Below the pieces are notes generated by a model. The model was not told where the DNA came from. It did no database searches and saw only the letters and a list, made by a program, of their open reading frames with translations. A program made the translations under genes and the position numbers. This document shows positions 1 through 5,513 of a DNA stretch of 10,488 nucleotides, piece by piece; positions within the stretch are counted from its first letter, which is position 1, and each line of letters begins with the position of its first letter. This stretch comes from an uncultured Eubacteriales bacterium (GTDB lineage: Bacteria > Bacillota > Clostridia > Oscillospirales > Oscillospiraceae): assembly GCA_900556935.1 (NCBI GenBank), contig USQL01000079.1:1-10488 (forward strand), read 5' to 3'.

Positions 1-582
1 GGCGCGGCCCTGTCTGTCAAGGCCGTCACCGGAAAGCCCATTAAGTTCGCCGGCATGGGCGAAAAGCTGGAGGACATTGAGGTATTCCATCCGGACCGGA
101 TGGCAAGCCGGATTCTCGGCATGGGCGACGTGCTCTCCCTGATTGAAAAGGCGGAAAAGGCATACGATGCCAAGCAGGCCGCCAAGATGGAGGAGAAGAT
201 GCGGACCAACCGCTTCACCCTCCAGGACTTTTACGACCAGATGGTGCAGCTCAAATCCATGGGCTCCATGGAGGATCTGCTTGCCCAGATGCCCGGCGGG
301 GCGGGCCTTAAGGACATCAAGCTGGACCCCAAGGCCATGGCTCATACCGAGGCCATTATCCTCTCCATGACCCCCAAGGAGCGGGAGAACCCCTCCATCA
401 TCGGTGCCAGCCGCAAAAAGCGGATTGCCGCCGGATGCGGTCTGCGGGTGGAGGATGTGAATAAGCTCTTAAAATCCTTCGAGCAGATGCGCAAACTCAT
501 GAAGCAGTTCTCCGGTCCCGGTGCTGCCAAGAAGCTCAAGCGGATGCGGGGCTTTGGCGGCATGGGCTTCCCGGGCATGTAA
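1..582 (+). CDS. ffh: Signal recognition particle protein Ffh (SRP54), 3' part only
   Basis: This is the C-terminal 193 residues of the SRP GTPase, which binds signal peptides of nascent membrane proteins together with the SRP RNA and delivers ribosomes to FtsY at the membrane. The reading frame is open from base 1, so the gene starts outside the window. Visible residues 1-45 are the end of the G domain (GGAALS-type entry, TGKPIKF, then FHPDRMASRILGMGD). The rest is the methionine-rich M domain, with the RNA-binding helix-turn-helix around residues 137-165 (SRKKRIAAGCG, then VNKLLKSFEQM). The tail ends in a Gly/Met/Phe-rich FGGMGFPGM, typical of the family. The usual GSG of the RNA-binding motif reads GCG here, a Cys in place of Ser. 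It is followed by rpsP, the common Firmicutes neighbour. Identity is secure. Confidence 0.97.
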   Translation, partial: GAALSVKAVTGKPIKFAGMGEKLEDIEVFHPDRMASRILGMGDVLSLIEKAEKAYDAKQAAKMEEKMRTNRFTLQDFYDQMVQLKSMGSMEDLLAQMPGGAGLKDIKLDPKAMAHTEAIILSMTPKERENPSIIGASRKKRIAAGCGLRVEDVNKLLKSFEQMRKLMKQFSGPGAAKKLKRMRGFGGMGFPGM

Positions 583-595
583 TTCTTTTGTTCGC

Positions 596-623
596 TTGAA
601 GCAATAGCTTTGCGATATATATT
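596..623 (+). promoter_or_regulatory. Candidate sigma-A promoter for rpsP
   Basis: TTGAAG (596-601) and TATATT (618-623) are separated by 16 bases in the 69-base gap between ffh and rpsP. Transcription would begin near 630, just ahead of the strong GGAGGTG ribosome binding site at 637-643. The match is fair but not perfect and the region is AT-rich, so chance is possible. Read-through from ffh is an alternative source of rpsP mRNA. Confidence 0.35.
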
Positions 624-651
624 TTAGACTTTTTCTGGAGGTGAAACTTTC

Positions 652-891
652 ATGGTTAAGATCAGACTGAGAAGAATGGGTGCCAAGAAGGCTCCTTACT
701 ACCGTATCGTTGTTGCCGATTCCCGTTCTCCCCGTGATGGCCGCTGCATCGAAGAGATCGGCACCTACAACCCCCTGACCTCTCCCGCCACCGTTACCGT
801 GGACGCTGAGAAGGCTCAGAACTGGATCAAGAACGGTGCTCAGCCCACCGATACCGTTCGGGGCCTGCTGAAGAACGCCGGCGTTCTGTAA
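652..891 (+). CDS. rpsP: 30S ribosomal protein bS16
   Basis: This is a 79-residue small-subunit protein that binds 16S rRNA early in 30S assembly. The whole sequence follows the family pattern: N-terminal MVKIRLRRMG, then KKAPYYRIVVADSRSPRDGR, an IGTYNPL segment, and a C-terminal part that ends in GLLKNAGVL. The length is normal, since bacterial bS16 is usually 80-90 residues. The start is fixed by GGAGGTG at 637-643, nine bases before ATG. Codon choice is more biased toward common codons such as CGT, GTT and GCT than in the flanking genes, as expected for a highly expressed ribosomal gene. It lies between ffh and khpA, the usual Firmicutes order. Confidence 0.98.
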   Translation: MVKIRLRRMGAKKAPYYRIVVADSRSPRDGRCIEEIGTYNPLTSPATVTVDAEKAQNWIKNGAQPTDTVRGLLKNAGVL

Positions 892-913
892 GCCCTTTTG
901 AAGGAGTGGCACA

Positions 914-1144
914 ATGAAGGAACTTTTGCTGTATATGGCAAAGAACCTGGTAGACAATCCCGAGGCAGTTACCGTTGTGGAAACCTCCGATGAGGAGGGC
1001 AAGGTGCTGGAGCTCCATGTGGCCGAAGGCGACATGGGCAAGGTGATCGGCCGCCAGGGACGGATCGCCAAGGAGATCCGTACCATTATTAAGACCGTGG
1101 CCCAACGCACAGGCGAAAAGGTCACCGTCGAAATCGTGGACTAA
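914..1144 (+). CDS. khpA: KH-domain RNA-binding protein KhpA (YlqC family)
   Basis: This is a 76-residue single-domain KH protein. The GxxG loop that contacts RNA is visible as IGRQGRIAKEIR around residues 44-55, flanked by the beta strands expected for a type II KH fold (VLELHVAEGDMGKV and KVTVEIVD). In Firmicutes KhpA pairs with KhpB (Jag) to bind many RNAs and influence cell elongation and division; that role is family knowledge, not visible here. AAGGAG at 901-906 lies seven bases before the ATG, and only 22 bases separate it from rpsP, so the two are surely co-transcribed. Length and position between rpsP and rimM are normal. Confidence 0.95.
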   Translation: MKELLLYMAKNLVDNPEAVTVVETSDEEGKVLELHVAEGDMGKVIGRQGRIAKEIRTIIKTVAQRTGEKVTVEIVD

Positions 1145-1150
1145 ACGGCT

Positions 1151-1187
1151 ATGCGTGGCGTTTTCGTCACGCATTTTCGTTTCTTTT
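1151..1187 (+). terminator. Terminator-like hairpin between khpA and rimM
   Basis: Bases 1151-1160 (ATGCGTGGCG) pair with 1165-1174 (CGTCACGCAT) across a TTTT loop, a 10-bp stem with one G-T wobble. A T-rich but interrupted tract (TTTTCGTTTCTTTT) follows to 1187. It may be a weak or partial terminator that lowers rimM-trmD expression relative to the ribosomal protein gene upstream. The broken T tract suggests incomplete termination. Confidence 0.5.
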
Positions 1188-1218
1188 GAACAAGGTTTGA
1201 GAACAAGGAGAAAAGCCC

Positions 1219-1710
1219 ATGAAGCTCCAATTTATAGAAGCGGGGGAAATTGTCAATACCCACGGTGTCCGGGGAGAGGTGAAAATGCTTCCCTGGCTGG
1301 ACAGCCCCGAATCCATGCTTTCCTTTTCCCGCTGCCGCGTCGGGGGAAAGGACTATGAAATTTCTGCCTGCCGTGTGCAGAATACCTGCAACCTTTTAAA
1401 GCTTGCCGGGGTGGACACCATGGAGCAGGCCCAGGCCCTGCGAGGGAAAAAGGTCCTTCTCTACCGGGAGGACGCGGGGGATGACGTGATTTTCGCCGCG
1501 GAGCTGGTCGGCGTGGAGGTTTTCTGTGACGGAAAATCCATCGGCACCGTTGCCGATGTCCTGGACTACCCCGGAAATCAGGTATATGTGGTCAAGGGCG
1601 GGAAGGAATATATGATTCCCGCCGTGAAGGAATTCATTCTTTCCACATCCCTTGCGGACAACCGGATGGATGTCAAGCTCTTGGAGGGGATGGAAACCGA
1701 TGCGGATTGA
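1219..1710 (+). CDS. rimM: 16S rRNA processing protein RimM
   Basis: RimM is a 30S assembly factor that acts on the 16S rRNA 3' (head) domain and uS19. The 163-residue protein has the expected two parts. The N-terminal RimM barrel has the signature AGEIVNTHGVRGEVKMLPW at about residues 8-26 and a MEQAQALRGKKVLL segment near 75-88. The C-terminal PRC barrel (about 95-160) includes GTVADVLDYPGNQVYVV and IPAVKEFI, and ends with the typical MDVKLLEGM. Length is normal. AAGGAG at 1205-1210 lies eight bases before the ATG. Its last 11 bases overlap the start of trmD, so the two are translationally coupled. Confidence 0.96.
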   Translation: MKLQFIEAGEIVNTHGVRGEVKMLPWLDSPESMLSFSRCRVGGKDYEISACRVQNTCNLLKLAGVDTMEQAQALRGKKVLLYREDAGDDVIFAAELVGVEVFCDGKSIGTVADVLDYPGNQVYVVKGGKEYMIPAVKEFILSTSLADNRMDVKLLEGMETDAD

Positions 1711-2455
1711 CATTCTTACCCTGTTTCCGGATACCCTGGGGGATGTGCTGTCCGAGAGCATCCTGGGCCGGGCTCAGGAGCGGGGGTATATTCAGATTGA
1801 GTCCCACCAGATTCGGGACTACACCGCTAACAAGCAGAACCAGGTGGACGACTACCCCTACGGCGGCGGCCGGGGGGCCATTATGCAGGCCGACCCTCTT
1901 TACCGCTGCTGGGAGGCGGTGTGCGACCAGGCCGGGGGACCGGTGCATACGGTCTATATGTCCCCCTGCGGCCATACCTTCCGGCAGGCCGATGCCATCC
2001 GCCTGAGTAAGATGGACAATCTGATTCTGGTCTGCGGCCACTATGAGGGCATCGACCAGCGCTTTATCGACGAGTGCGTGGATGAGGAGATCTCGCTGGG
2101 GGACTTTGTGCTCACCGGCGGCGAGATTGCCGCCATGGCGGTGACGGACGCGGTGTGCCGGATGGTCCCCGGGGTGCTGGCGGACCCGGAGTGCTTTGAA
2201 GACGAGAGTCATTTTTCCGGGCTCCTGGAATACCCCCAGTACAGCCGCCCCGCGGTGTGGCACGGCCGGGCGGTGCCGGAGATCCTGCTCTCCGGAAACC
2301 ACGAAAAGGTAAACCAGTGGCGGCGGAAGCAGTCCCTGCGCCGGACCCGGGAGCGGCGGCCGGATATGTACGAAAAGCTGGACCTTTCCTCCAAAAAGGA
2401 CCGGAGGCTTCTGCTGGAAATGGAGCAGGAGGACGAAAATCCCGAAAAAACTTAA
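1700..2455 (+). CDS. trmD: tRNA (guanine37-N1)-methyltransferase TrmD
   Basis: TrmD transfers a methyl group from S-adenosylmethionine to N1 of G37 in tRNAs with G at position 36, which prevents +1 frameshifting. The 251-residue protein opens with MRIDILTLFPD. It carries the SPOUT trefoil-knot segments YPYGGGRGAIMQADP (about residues 51-65), LVCGHYEGIDQRFID (near 110-124) and LGDFVLTGGEIAAMAVTDA (near 132-150), followed by the linker GLLEYPQYSRP and LLSGNHEKVNQWRRKQSL of the tRNA-binding C-terminal domain. The start at 1700 is chosen over an upstream in-frame ATG at 1652 because it gives the family N-terminus and has GGAGGGG at 1683-1689. By my hand alignment, the linker position that is Asp in proteobacterial TrmD (DS) is Glu here (ES); I believe that is common in Firmicutes. 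rplS does not follow. Confidence 0.96.
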   Translation: MRIDILTLFPDTLGDVLSESILGRAQERGYIQIESHQIRDYTANKQNQVDDYPYGGGRGAIMQADPLYRCWEAVCDQAGGPVHTVYMSPCGHTFRQADAIRLSKMDNLILVCGHYEGIDQRFIDECVDEEISLGDFVLTGGEIAAMAVTDAVCRMVPGVLADPECFEDESHFSGLLEYPQYSRPAVWHGRAVPEILLSGNHEKVNQWRRKQSLRRTRERRPDMYEKLDLSSKKDRRLLLEMEQEDENPEKT

Positions 2456-2463
2456 AATCGGGG

Positions 2464-2492
2464 TTGCACTTTTGAAAAAAAGGTGCTATACT
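2464..2492 (+). promoter_or_regulatory. Sigma-A promoter of the T-box-thrS unit
   Basis: TTGCAC (2464-2469) and TATACT (2487-2492) are spaced by exactly 17 bases, each matching five of six consensus positions. The predicted transcription start is near 2499, right at the beginning of the T-box leader. The promoter begins nine bases after the trmD stop codon. Confidence 0.85.
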
Positions 2493-2498
2493 GCCCTT

Positions 2499-2731
2499 AC
2501 AAGCGATGAGGGAGACTGACCCCGAAAAAACCCGGTTTCAGAGAGACGCGCGATAGGCTGTGAGCGTGTCCCGGCGTTTTGGGCGATACCACTCCTGAGC
2601 TGCGTGCGAGAAAGCCTTAAAAAAGGCGCAAGCACTGCCGTGTCCGCCCAACGACAGAGGGCTATGAGTGAAAAGTCAAGGTGGAACCGTGCGAATGTCA
2701 GCACCCTTGGAAAAACCAGGGGTGCTTTTTT
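2499..2731 (+). ncRNA. T-box leader, tRNA-Thr responsive
   Basis: This is a T-box riboswitch that senses uncharged tRNA-Thr and permits thrS transcription when charging falls. Stem I landmarks are present: the AGAGAG-type bulge within TTTCAGAGAGAC, the distal GGCTGTGAGCG motif, and the specifier loop GATACCACTCCTGAGC with threonine codon ACC at 2588-2590. A short hairpin of the stem III kind (GCCTT/AAGGC) lies near 2614-2627. The T-box itself, AAGGTGGAACCGTGCG, is at 2678-2693 and would bind the tRNA acceptor end. It is followed at once by the terminator at 2701-2731. The specifier, the T-box and the downstream threonyl-tRNA synthetase agree. The 5' edge is inferred from the promoter. Confidence 0.93.
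2701..2731 (+). terminator. T-box attenuator terminator
   Basis: GCACCCTTGG (2701-2710) pairs with CCAGGGGTGC (2716-2725) around an AAAAA loop, 10 bp with one wobble, followed by six T (2726-2731). It lies just after the T-box sequence, the position of the regulated terminator in this RNA class. Confidence 0.92.
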
Positions 2732-2764
2732 GCATCCCGACGCTCAGAAAAGGAGACAAAAACT

Positions 2765-4552
2765 ATGAAAATCATCTACAAAGACGGCACTGTAGCAGAG
2801 TGCCCCCCGGAAGAGGCCCAGCACGTTCTGCGGCACACCGCTGCCCACATTATGGCCCAGGCCATCCAGCACCTGTACCCCGATGCGGACTTCGCCTATG
2901 GCCCCGCTACGGAGAAGGGCTTCTACTATGATGTGGACTTCGGTGACAAGAAGCTGACCGACGAGGACCTGGAAGCCATCGAAAAAGAGATGAAGAAGAT
3001 TGTCAAGGCAAACCTGCCCATCAAGCCCTTCATCCTGCCCCGGGACGAGGCTGTCAAGCTCATGCACGATCGTCACGCCAAATATAAGGAAGAGCACATT
3101 GGGGACCTGCCCGAGGATGCCGTTATCAGCTTCTATCAGCAGGGTGACTACATTGATATGTGCGTCGGCCCCCACATGACCTACACCAAGGGCCTGAAGG
3201 CCTTTAAGATTACCCAGCAGTCCGGCGCTTACTGGAAGAACGATGCCAACAACAAGATGCTCACCCGGATCAACGGCGTGGCCTTTGCCTCCCAGGAGGA
3301 GCTGGACGAGTACCTGAAGCAGCAGGAGGAGGCCAAGGCCAGAGACCACCGGAAGATCGGCAAGGAAATGGGCCTGTTCATGACCGACGAGCTGGTGGGC
3401 CGGGGCCTGCCCATGTTCCTGCCCAGAGGCTACACGGTGTGGCAGGAGCTGGAAAACTATATCAAGGAGAAGGAGCGCAAGCTGGGCTACCAGCACGTCA
3501 TGACCCCCTGCGTGGGCACCGTCGCTCTGTACCAGACTTCCGGCCACTGGGCCCACTATAAAGACAATATGTTCCCCGCCATGGAAGTGGACGGCGAGAG
3601 CTTTGTCCTGCGGCCTATGAACTGCCCCCACCACATGATGATTTACGCCAACCGCCCCCATTCCTACCGGGAGCTGCCCATCCGGATTGGCGAGATTGCC
3701 CATGATTTCCGCTATGAATCCAGCGGCACCCTGAAGGGCATCGAGCGGGGCCGTCACTTCTGCCAAAACGATGCCCACCTGTTCGTCACCCCCGACCAGA
3801 TTAAGGACGAGGTGGCCCGGGTGGTGGGCCTCATCCGGGATGTCTACCAGGACTTCGGCATCACCGATTACCGCTGCGTTCTGTCCCTGCGGGATCCGGA
3901 GGACAAGGTCAAGTACCATCCGGACGATGCCATGTGGGAGAAGGCCGAGTCCGCTCTGCGGGAGGTACTGACGGAGCTGGGCATCGACTTCACCGAGGAA
4001 ATTGGCGAGGCCGCCTTCTATGGCCCCAAGCTGGATGTAAACGTCAAGCCCGCCGTGGGCGCGGAGTACACCCTGTCTACCTGCCAGCTGGACTTCTGCC
4101 TGCCTGCCAAATTTGACCTGAAATACGTGGATTCCGACGGCAAGGAGCAGACCCCTGTGGTGCTGCACCGGGCGATTCTGGGCTCCCTGGACCGGTTCAT
4201 GGCCTATATGATTGAGGAGACCAAGGGCAAGTTCCCCGTGTGGCTGGCCCCTGTTCAGGTCAAGGTCCTGCCCGTGTCCGAGAAGACACTGGACTATGCC
4301 AAGCAGGTCAACCAGGCTCTGGAGGATGCCAACATCCGCACCCAGCTGGACGAGCGCAGCGAGAAGATCGGCTACAAGATTCGGGAGGCCCGCCAGATTG
4401 ACCGGGCACCCTATATGCTGATTCTGGGCGCGAAGGAAGCTGAGGAGAGCACCATCTCCGTCCGCAACCGGGACACCGACGAGACCACGGTGATGAAGCT
4501 GGATGACTTCATCGCCAAGGTTAAGCACGAAATCGAGACCCGGGCCCGCTGA
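2765..4552 (+). CDS. thrS: Threonyl-tRNA synthetase lacking most of the TGS domain
   Basis: This class II enzyme charges tRNA-Thr and clears misattached serine. The 595-residue protein has the N2 editing domain (about 20-180), with the editing residues H24/H28 (HTAAH) and C133/H137 (CVGPH). The catalytic domain (about 190-490) carries zinc ligands C287 (MNCPHH), H338 (QNDAHLF) and H468 (VLHRAILGSLDRF, motif 3), and motif 2 FRYESSGTLKGIERGR at about 315-330. The C-terminal anticodon-binding domain runs to the end. E. coli ThrRS is 642 residues with the matching HxxxH at 73/77, so about 49 residues are missing at the N-terminus. Only a TGS-like opening, MKIIYKDGTVAE, is kept and joins directly to the editing domain. 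AAGGAG at 2750-2755 supports ATG 2765. An upstream in-frame GTG at 2681 lies inside the T-box and is rejected. Expression is T-box controlled. Confidence 0.97.
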   Translation: MKIIYKDGTVAECPPEEAQHVLRHTAAHIMAQAIQHLYPDADFAYGPATEKGFYYDVDFGDKKLTDEDLEAIEKEMKKIVKANLPIKPFILPRDEAVKLMHDRHAKYKEEHIGDLPEDAVISFYQQGDYIDMCVGPHMTYTKGLKAFKITQQSGAYWKNDANNKMLTRINGVAFASQEELDEYLKQQEEAKARDHRKIGKEMGLFMTDELVGRGLPMFLPRGYTVWQELENYIKEKERKLGYQHVMTPCVGTVALYQTSGHWAHYKDNMFPAMEVDGESFVLRPMNCPHHMMIYANRPHSYRELPIRIGEIAHDFRYESSGTLKGIERGRHFCQNDAHLFVTPDQIKDEVARVVGLIRDVYQDFGITDYRCVLSLRDPEDKVKYHPDDAMWEKAESALREVLTELGIDFTEEIGEAAFYGPKLDVNVKPAVGAEYTLSTCQLDFCLPAKFDLKYVDSDGKEQTPVVLHRAILGSLDRFMAYMIEETKGKFPVWLAPVQVKVLPVSEKTLDYAKQVNQALEDANIRTQLDERSEKIGYKIREARQIDRAPYMLILGAKEAEESTISVRNRDTDETTVMKLDDFIAKVKHEIETRAR

Positions 4553-4578
4553 TTTTCTATAATGTAATTGCACAAAAG

Positions 4579-4613
4579 AATCCGGGCAGGATACGTTCCT
4601 TGCCCGGATTTTT
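4579..4613 (+). terminator. Intrinsic terminator after thrS, possibly bidirectional
   Basis: AATCCGGGCA (4579-4588) pairs perfectly with TGCCCGGATT (4601-4610), with a T run at 4609-4613. The A-rich 5' flank (AAAAGAA) would give a short U tract on the opposite strand, so the same hairpin could also end the convergent acetyltransferase transcript, whose stop codon lies 21 bases beyond. Confidence 0.88.
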
Positions 4614-4633
4614 CCATTCATGTATAAGCGTGA

Positions 4634-5161
4634 TCACGACTCCAGATACTTTTCAAGCAGCACAAGATCGACTCCTGGAATGCCGTTGAAGACCGTGGGG
4701 ACGATACCAATCTCGGTATATCCGTGCTTTTGATACATGGCACGTGCTGCCGTATTCCTGGCATTCGTATCGATCCGCAGTTCTTTGCAGCCGTTGCGCA
4801 GTGCGTAGGTTTCATAGAATGCGAGAAATGCTCTGCCATAGCCTTTTCCGGCGCTGTCCGGAGAGATAACAAGTGTGTGCAGCACACATACGGAATCGTC
4901 AGAGACCTTGTGTTGCCAGAGACCCTGGGCATAGCAATCCACCTGATCCTTGTTTAAAATACCGGTGCCGCGGATCAGTCCGGCATCCTCCAGAACGAAT
5001 AGATCGCCCCGCTTCAGTGCTGCCTCTGCCGTGCCGCGTGTGGGGTAAACACCTCGGATCCACCCGATCGTCTGCCGGTTTGTTTCCTCCGCTGTGTGGA
5101 TAGCGTCGTATATTTTTTCCACGGCGTCAATGTCTTGCGCGGTGGCTTTTCGAATATGCAT
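4634..5161 (-). CDS. GNAT-family N-acetyltransferase
   Basis: This 175-residue protein has the GNAT fold, which transfers an acetyl group from acetyl-CoA to an amine. The N-terminus MHIRKATAQDIDAVEKIYD is the usual beta1-alpha1 opening. Motif A, strand VCVLHTLVISPD plus the acetyl-CoA pyrophosphate loop SAGKGYGR, is at residues 91-110. Motif B follows as ELRIDTNARNTAARAMYQKHGYTEIG at about 127-152. The substrate cannot be told from sequence. AGAGGAGA (5169-5176, read on the - strand) sits seven bases before the ATG. It is convergent with thrS, has its own promoter, and appears lower in GC than its neighbours (about 50% in a 60-base sample at 4681-4740), which hints at separate acquisition. 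Confidence 0.9.
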   Translation of the reverse strand: MHIRKATAQDIDAVEKIYDAIHTAEETNRQTIGWIRGVYPTRGTAEAALKRGDLFVLEDAGLIRGTGILNKDQVDCYAQGLWQHKVSDDSVCVLHTLVISPDSAGKGYGRAFLAFYETYALRNGCKELRIDTNARNTAARAMYQKHGYTEIGIVPTVFNGIPGVDLVLLEKYLES

Positions 5162-5193
5162 AGCTGTGTCTCCTCTGATTTGGAATGGAATAT

Positions 5194-5222
5194 ATTATAC
5201 TGGAAAATCGGGAGAATTTCCA
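5194..5222 (-). promoter_or_regulatory. Promoter of the GNAT gene
   Basis: On the - strand TATAAT (5194-5199) is a perfect -10 box. TGGAAA (5217-5222) lies 17 bases upstream and matches four of six -35 positions. The transcript would start about 25 bases ahead of the ATG, leaving a short leader with the AGAGGAGA ribosome binding site. Confidence 0.7.
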
Positions 5223-5282
5223 CCGTTTCTGCCGAAAAAATTTACGGTAGAATTCCTTTGCGCCCTTCCGGAAGGCGGGAAG

Positions 5283-5393
5283 CTACAGCGTTTTTGCTTT
5301 CTTACGGTAAAGCCGCTGAAAGGCCAGATGGTTCAGCAGGGTGCACAGGCCCCAGCACAGCGGATAGGACATATAGATGGCCTCTATACAGGA
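5283..5393 (-). pseudogene. Probable C-terminal remnant of a MATE transporter gene
   Basis: Reading the - strand into a TAG at 5283-5285 gives about 36 codons whose product resembles the last membrane segment and basic tail of clostridial MATE exporters: IEAIYMSYPLCWGLCTLLN followed by HLAFQRLYRKKAKTL. The YPxxWxL pattern and the terminal Arg/Lys cluster are the reasons for the call. Upstream, the frame runs into a run of seven C (5400-5406 on the + strand shows seven G) and the family resemblance stops, so the rest of the gene is gone or frameshifted. There is no start codon or ribosome binding site for this piece. It points in the opposite direction to the intact MATE gene that begins 121 bases away. 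The homology call is from memory of the family, so it is tentative. Confidence 0.4.
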
Positions 5394-5409
5394 CCGGGTG
5401 GGGGGGCGC

Positions 5410-5452
5410 GTCAAGAGGGAATTTCAGAAAGACGCTATAAAATTTCCTTGAC
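5410..5452. repeat. Imperfect inverted repeat overlapping the MATE promoter
   Basis: GTCAAG (5410-5415) is the inverted copy of CTTGAC (5447-5452). With a two-base bulge the arms extend by seven more pairs, one of them a wobble (5418-5424 with 5440-5446), around a 15-base centre. The right arm covers most of the -35 box of the MATE promoter, which makes it a possible operator for a dimeric repressor. No T run follows on either strand, so it is not an obvious terminator. Confidence 0.45.
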
Positions 5453-5477
5453 GGTATCTGCCTTTCTATGCTAAAAT
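5448..5477 (+). promoter_or_regulatory. Promoter of the MATE gene, extended -10
   Basis: TTGACG (5448-5453) and TAAAAT (5472-5477) are 18 bases apart, with TG at 5469-5470 forming an extended -10 element (TGCTAAAAT). The start would be near 5484, which leaves about 30 bases before the ATG at 5514 and supports that start over the ATG at 5490. Confidence 0.75.
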
Positions 5478-5513
5478 CAAAGTTCATGAATGAAACAGAG
5501 GAAGGAAAGAAAG

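Noticed and set aside
1652..1699. Upstream ATG at 1652 for trmD
   Set aside because: It would overlap rimM by 59 bases and add a Trp/Ser-rich leader unlike any TrmD. ATG 1700 gives the family N-terminus and has GGAGGGG upstream.
2441..2463. CCCGA/TCGGG hairpin just after trmD
   Set aside because: Only five pairs with a long A-rich loop and no T tract; it also runs into the -35 box of the next promoter, so it is not a convincing terminator.
2681..2764. GTG start at 2681 that would lengthen ThrRS by 28 residues
   Set aside because: It lies within the T-box sequence and terminator, has no ribosome binding site, and adds no TGS-like sequence. ATG 2765 has AAGGAG at the right distance.
2744..4621. 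625-codon open frame on the - strand across all of thrS
   Set aside because: It is an antisense shadow produced by GC-biased codon use. Its product is a low-complexity Leu/Gly/Val/His-rich chain with no family resemblance, and it covers a certain gene and its T-box.
5264..5275. Perfect 12-base palindrome CCTTCCGGAAGG
   Set aside because: No adjacent T run or promoter element gives it a role. It may be left over from the end of the lost - strand gene, but there is nothing further to support this.
5094..5474. Overlapping + strand open frames of 126 and 114 codons in the GNAT-MATE gap
   Set aside because: They start inside the GNAT gene on the other strand, have no ribosome binding site and no recognisable protein pattern, and cover promoter sequences.
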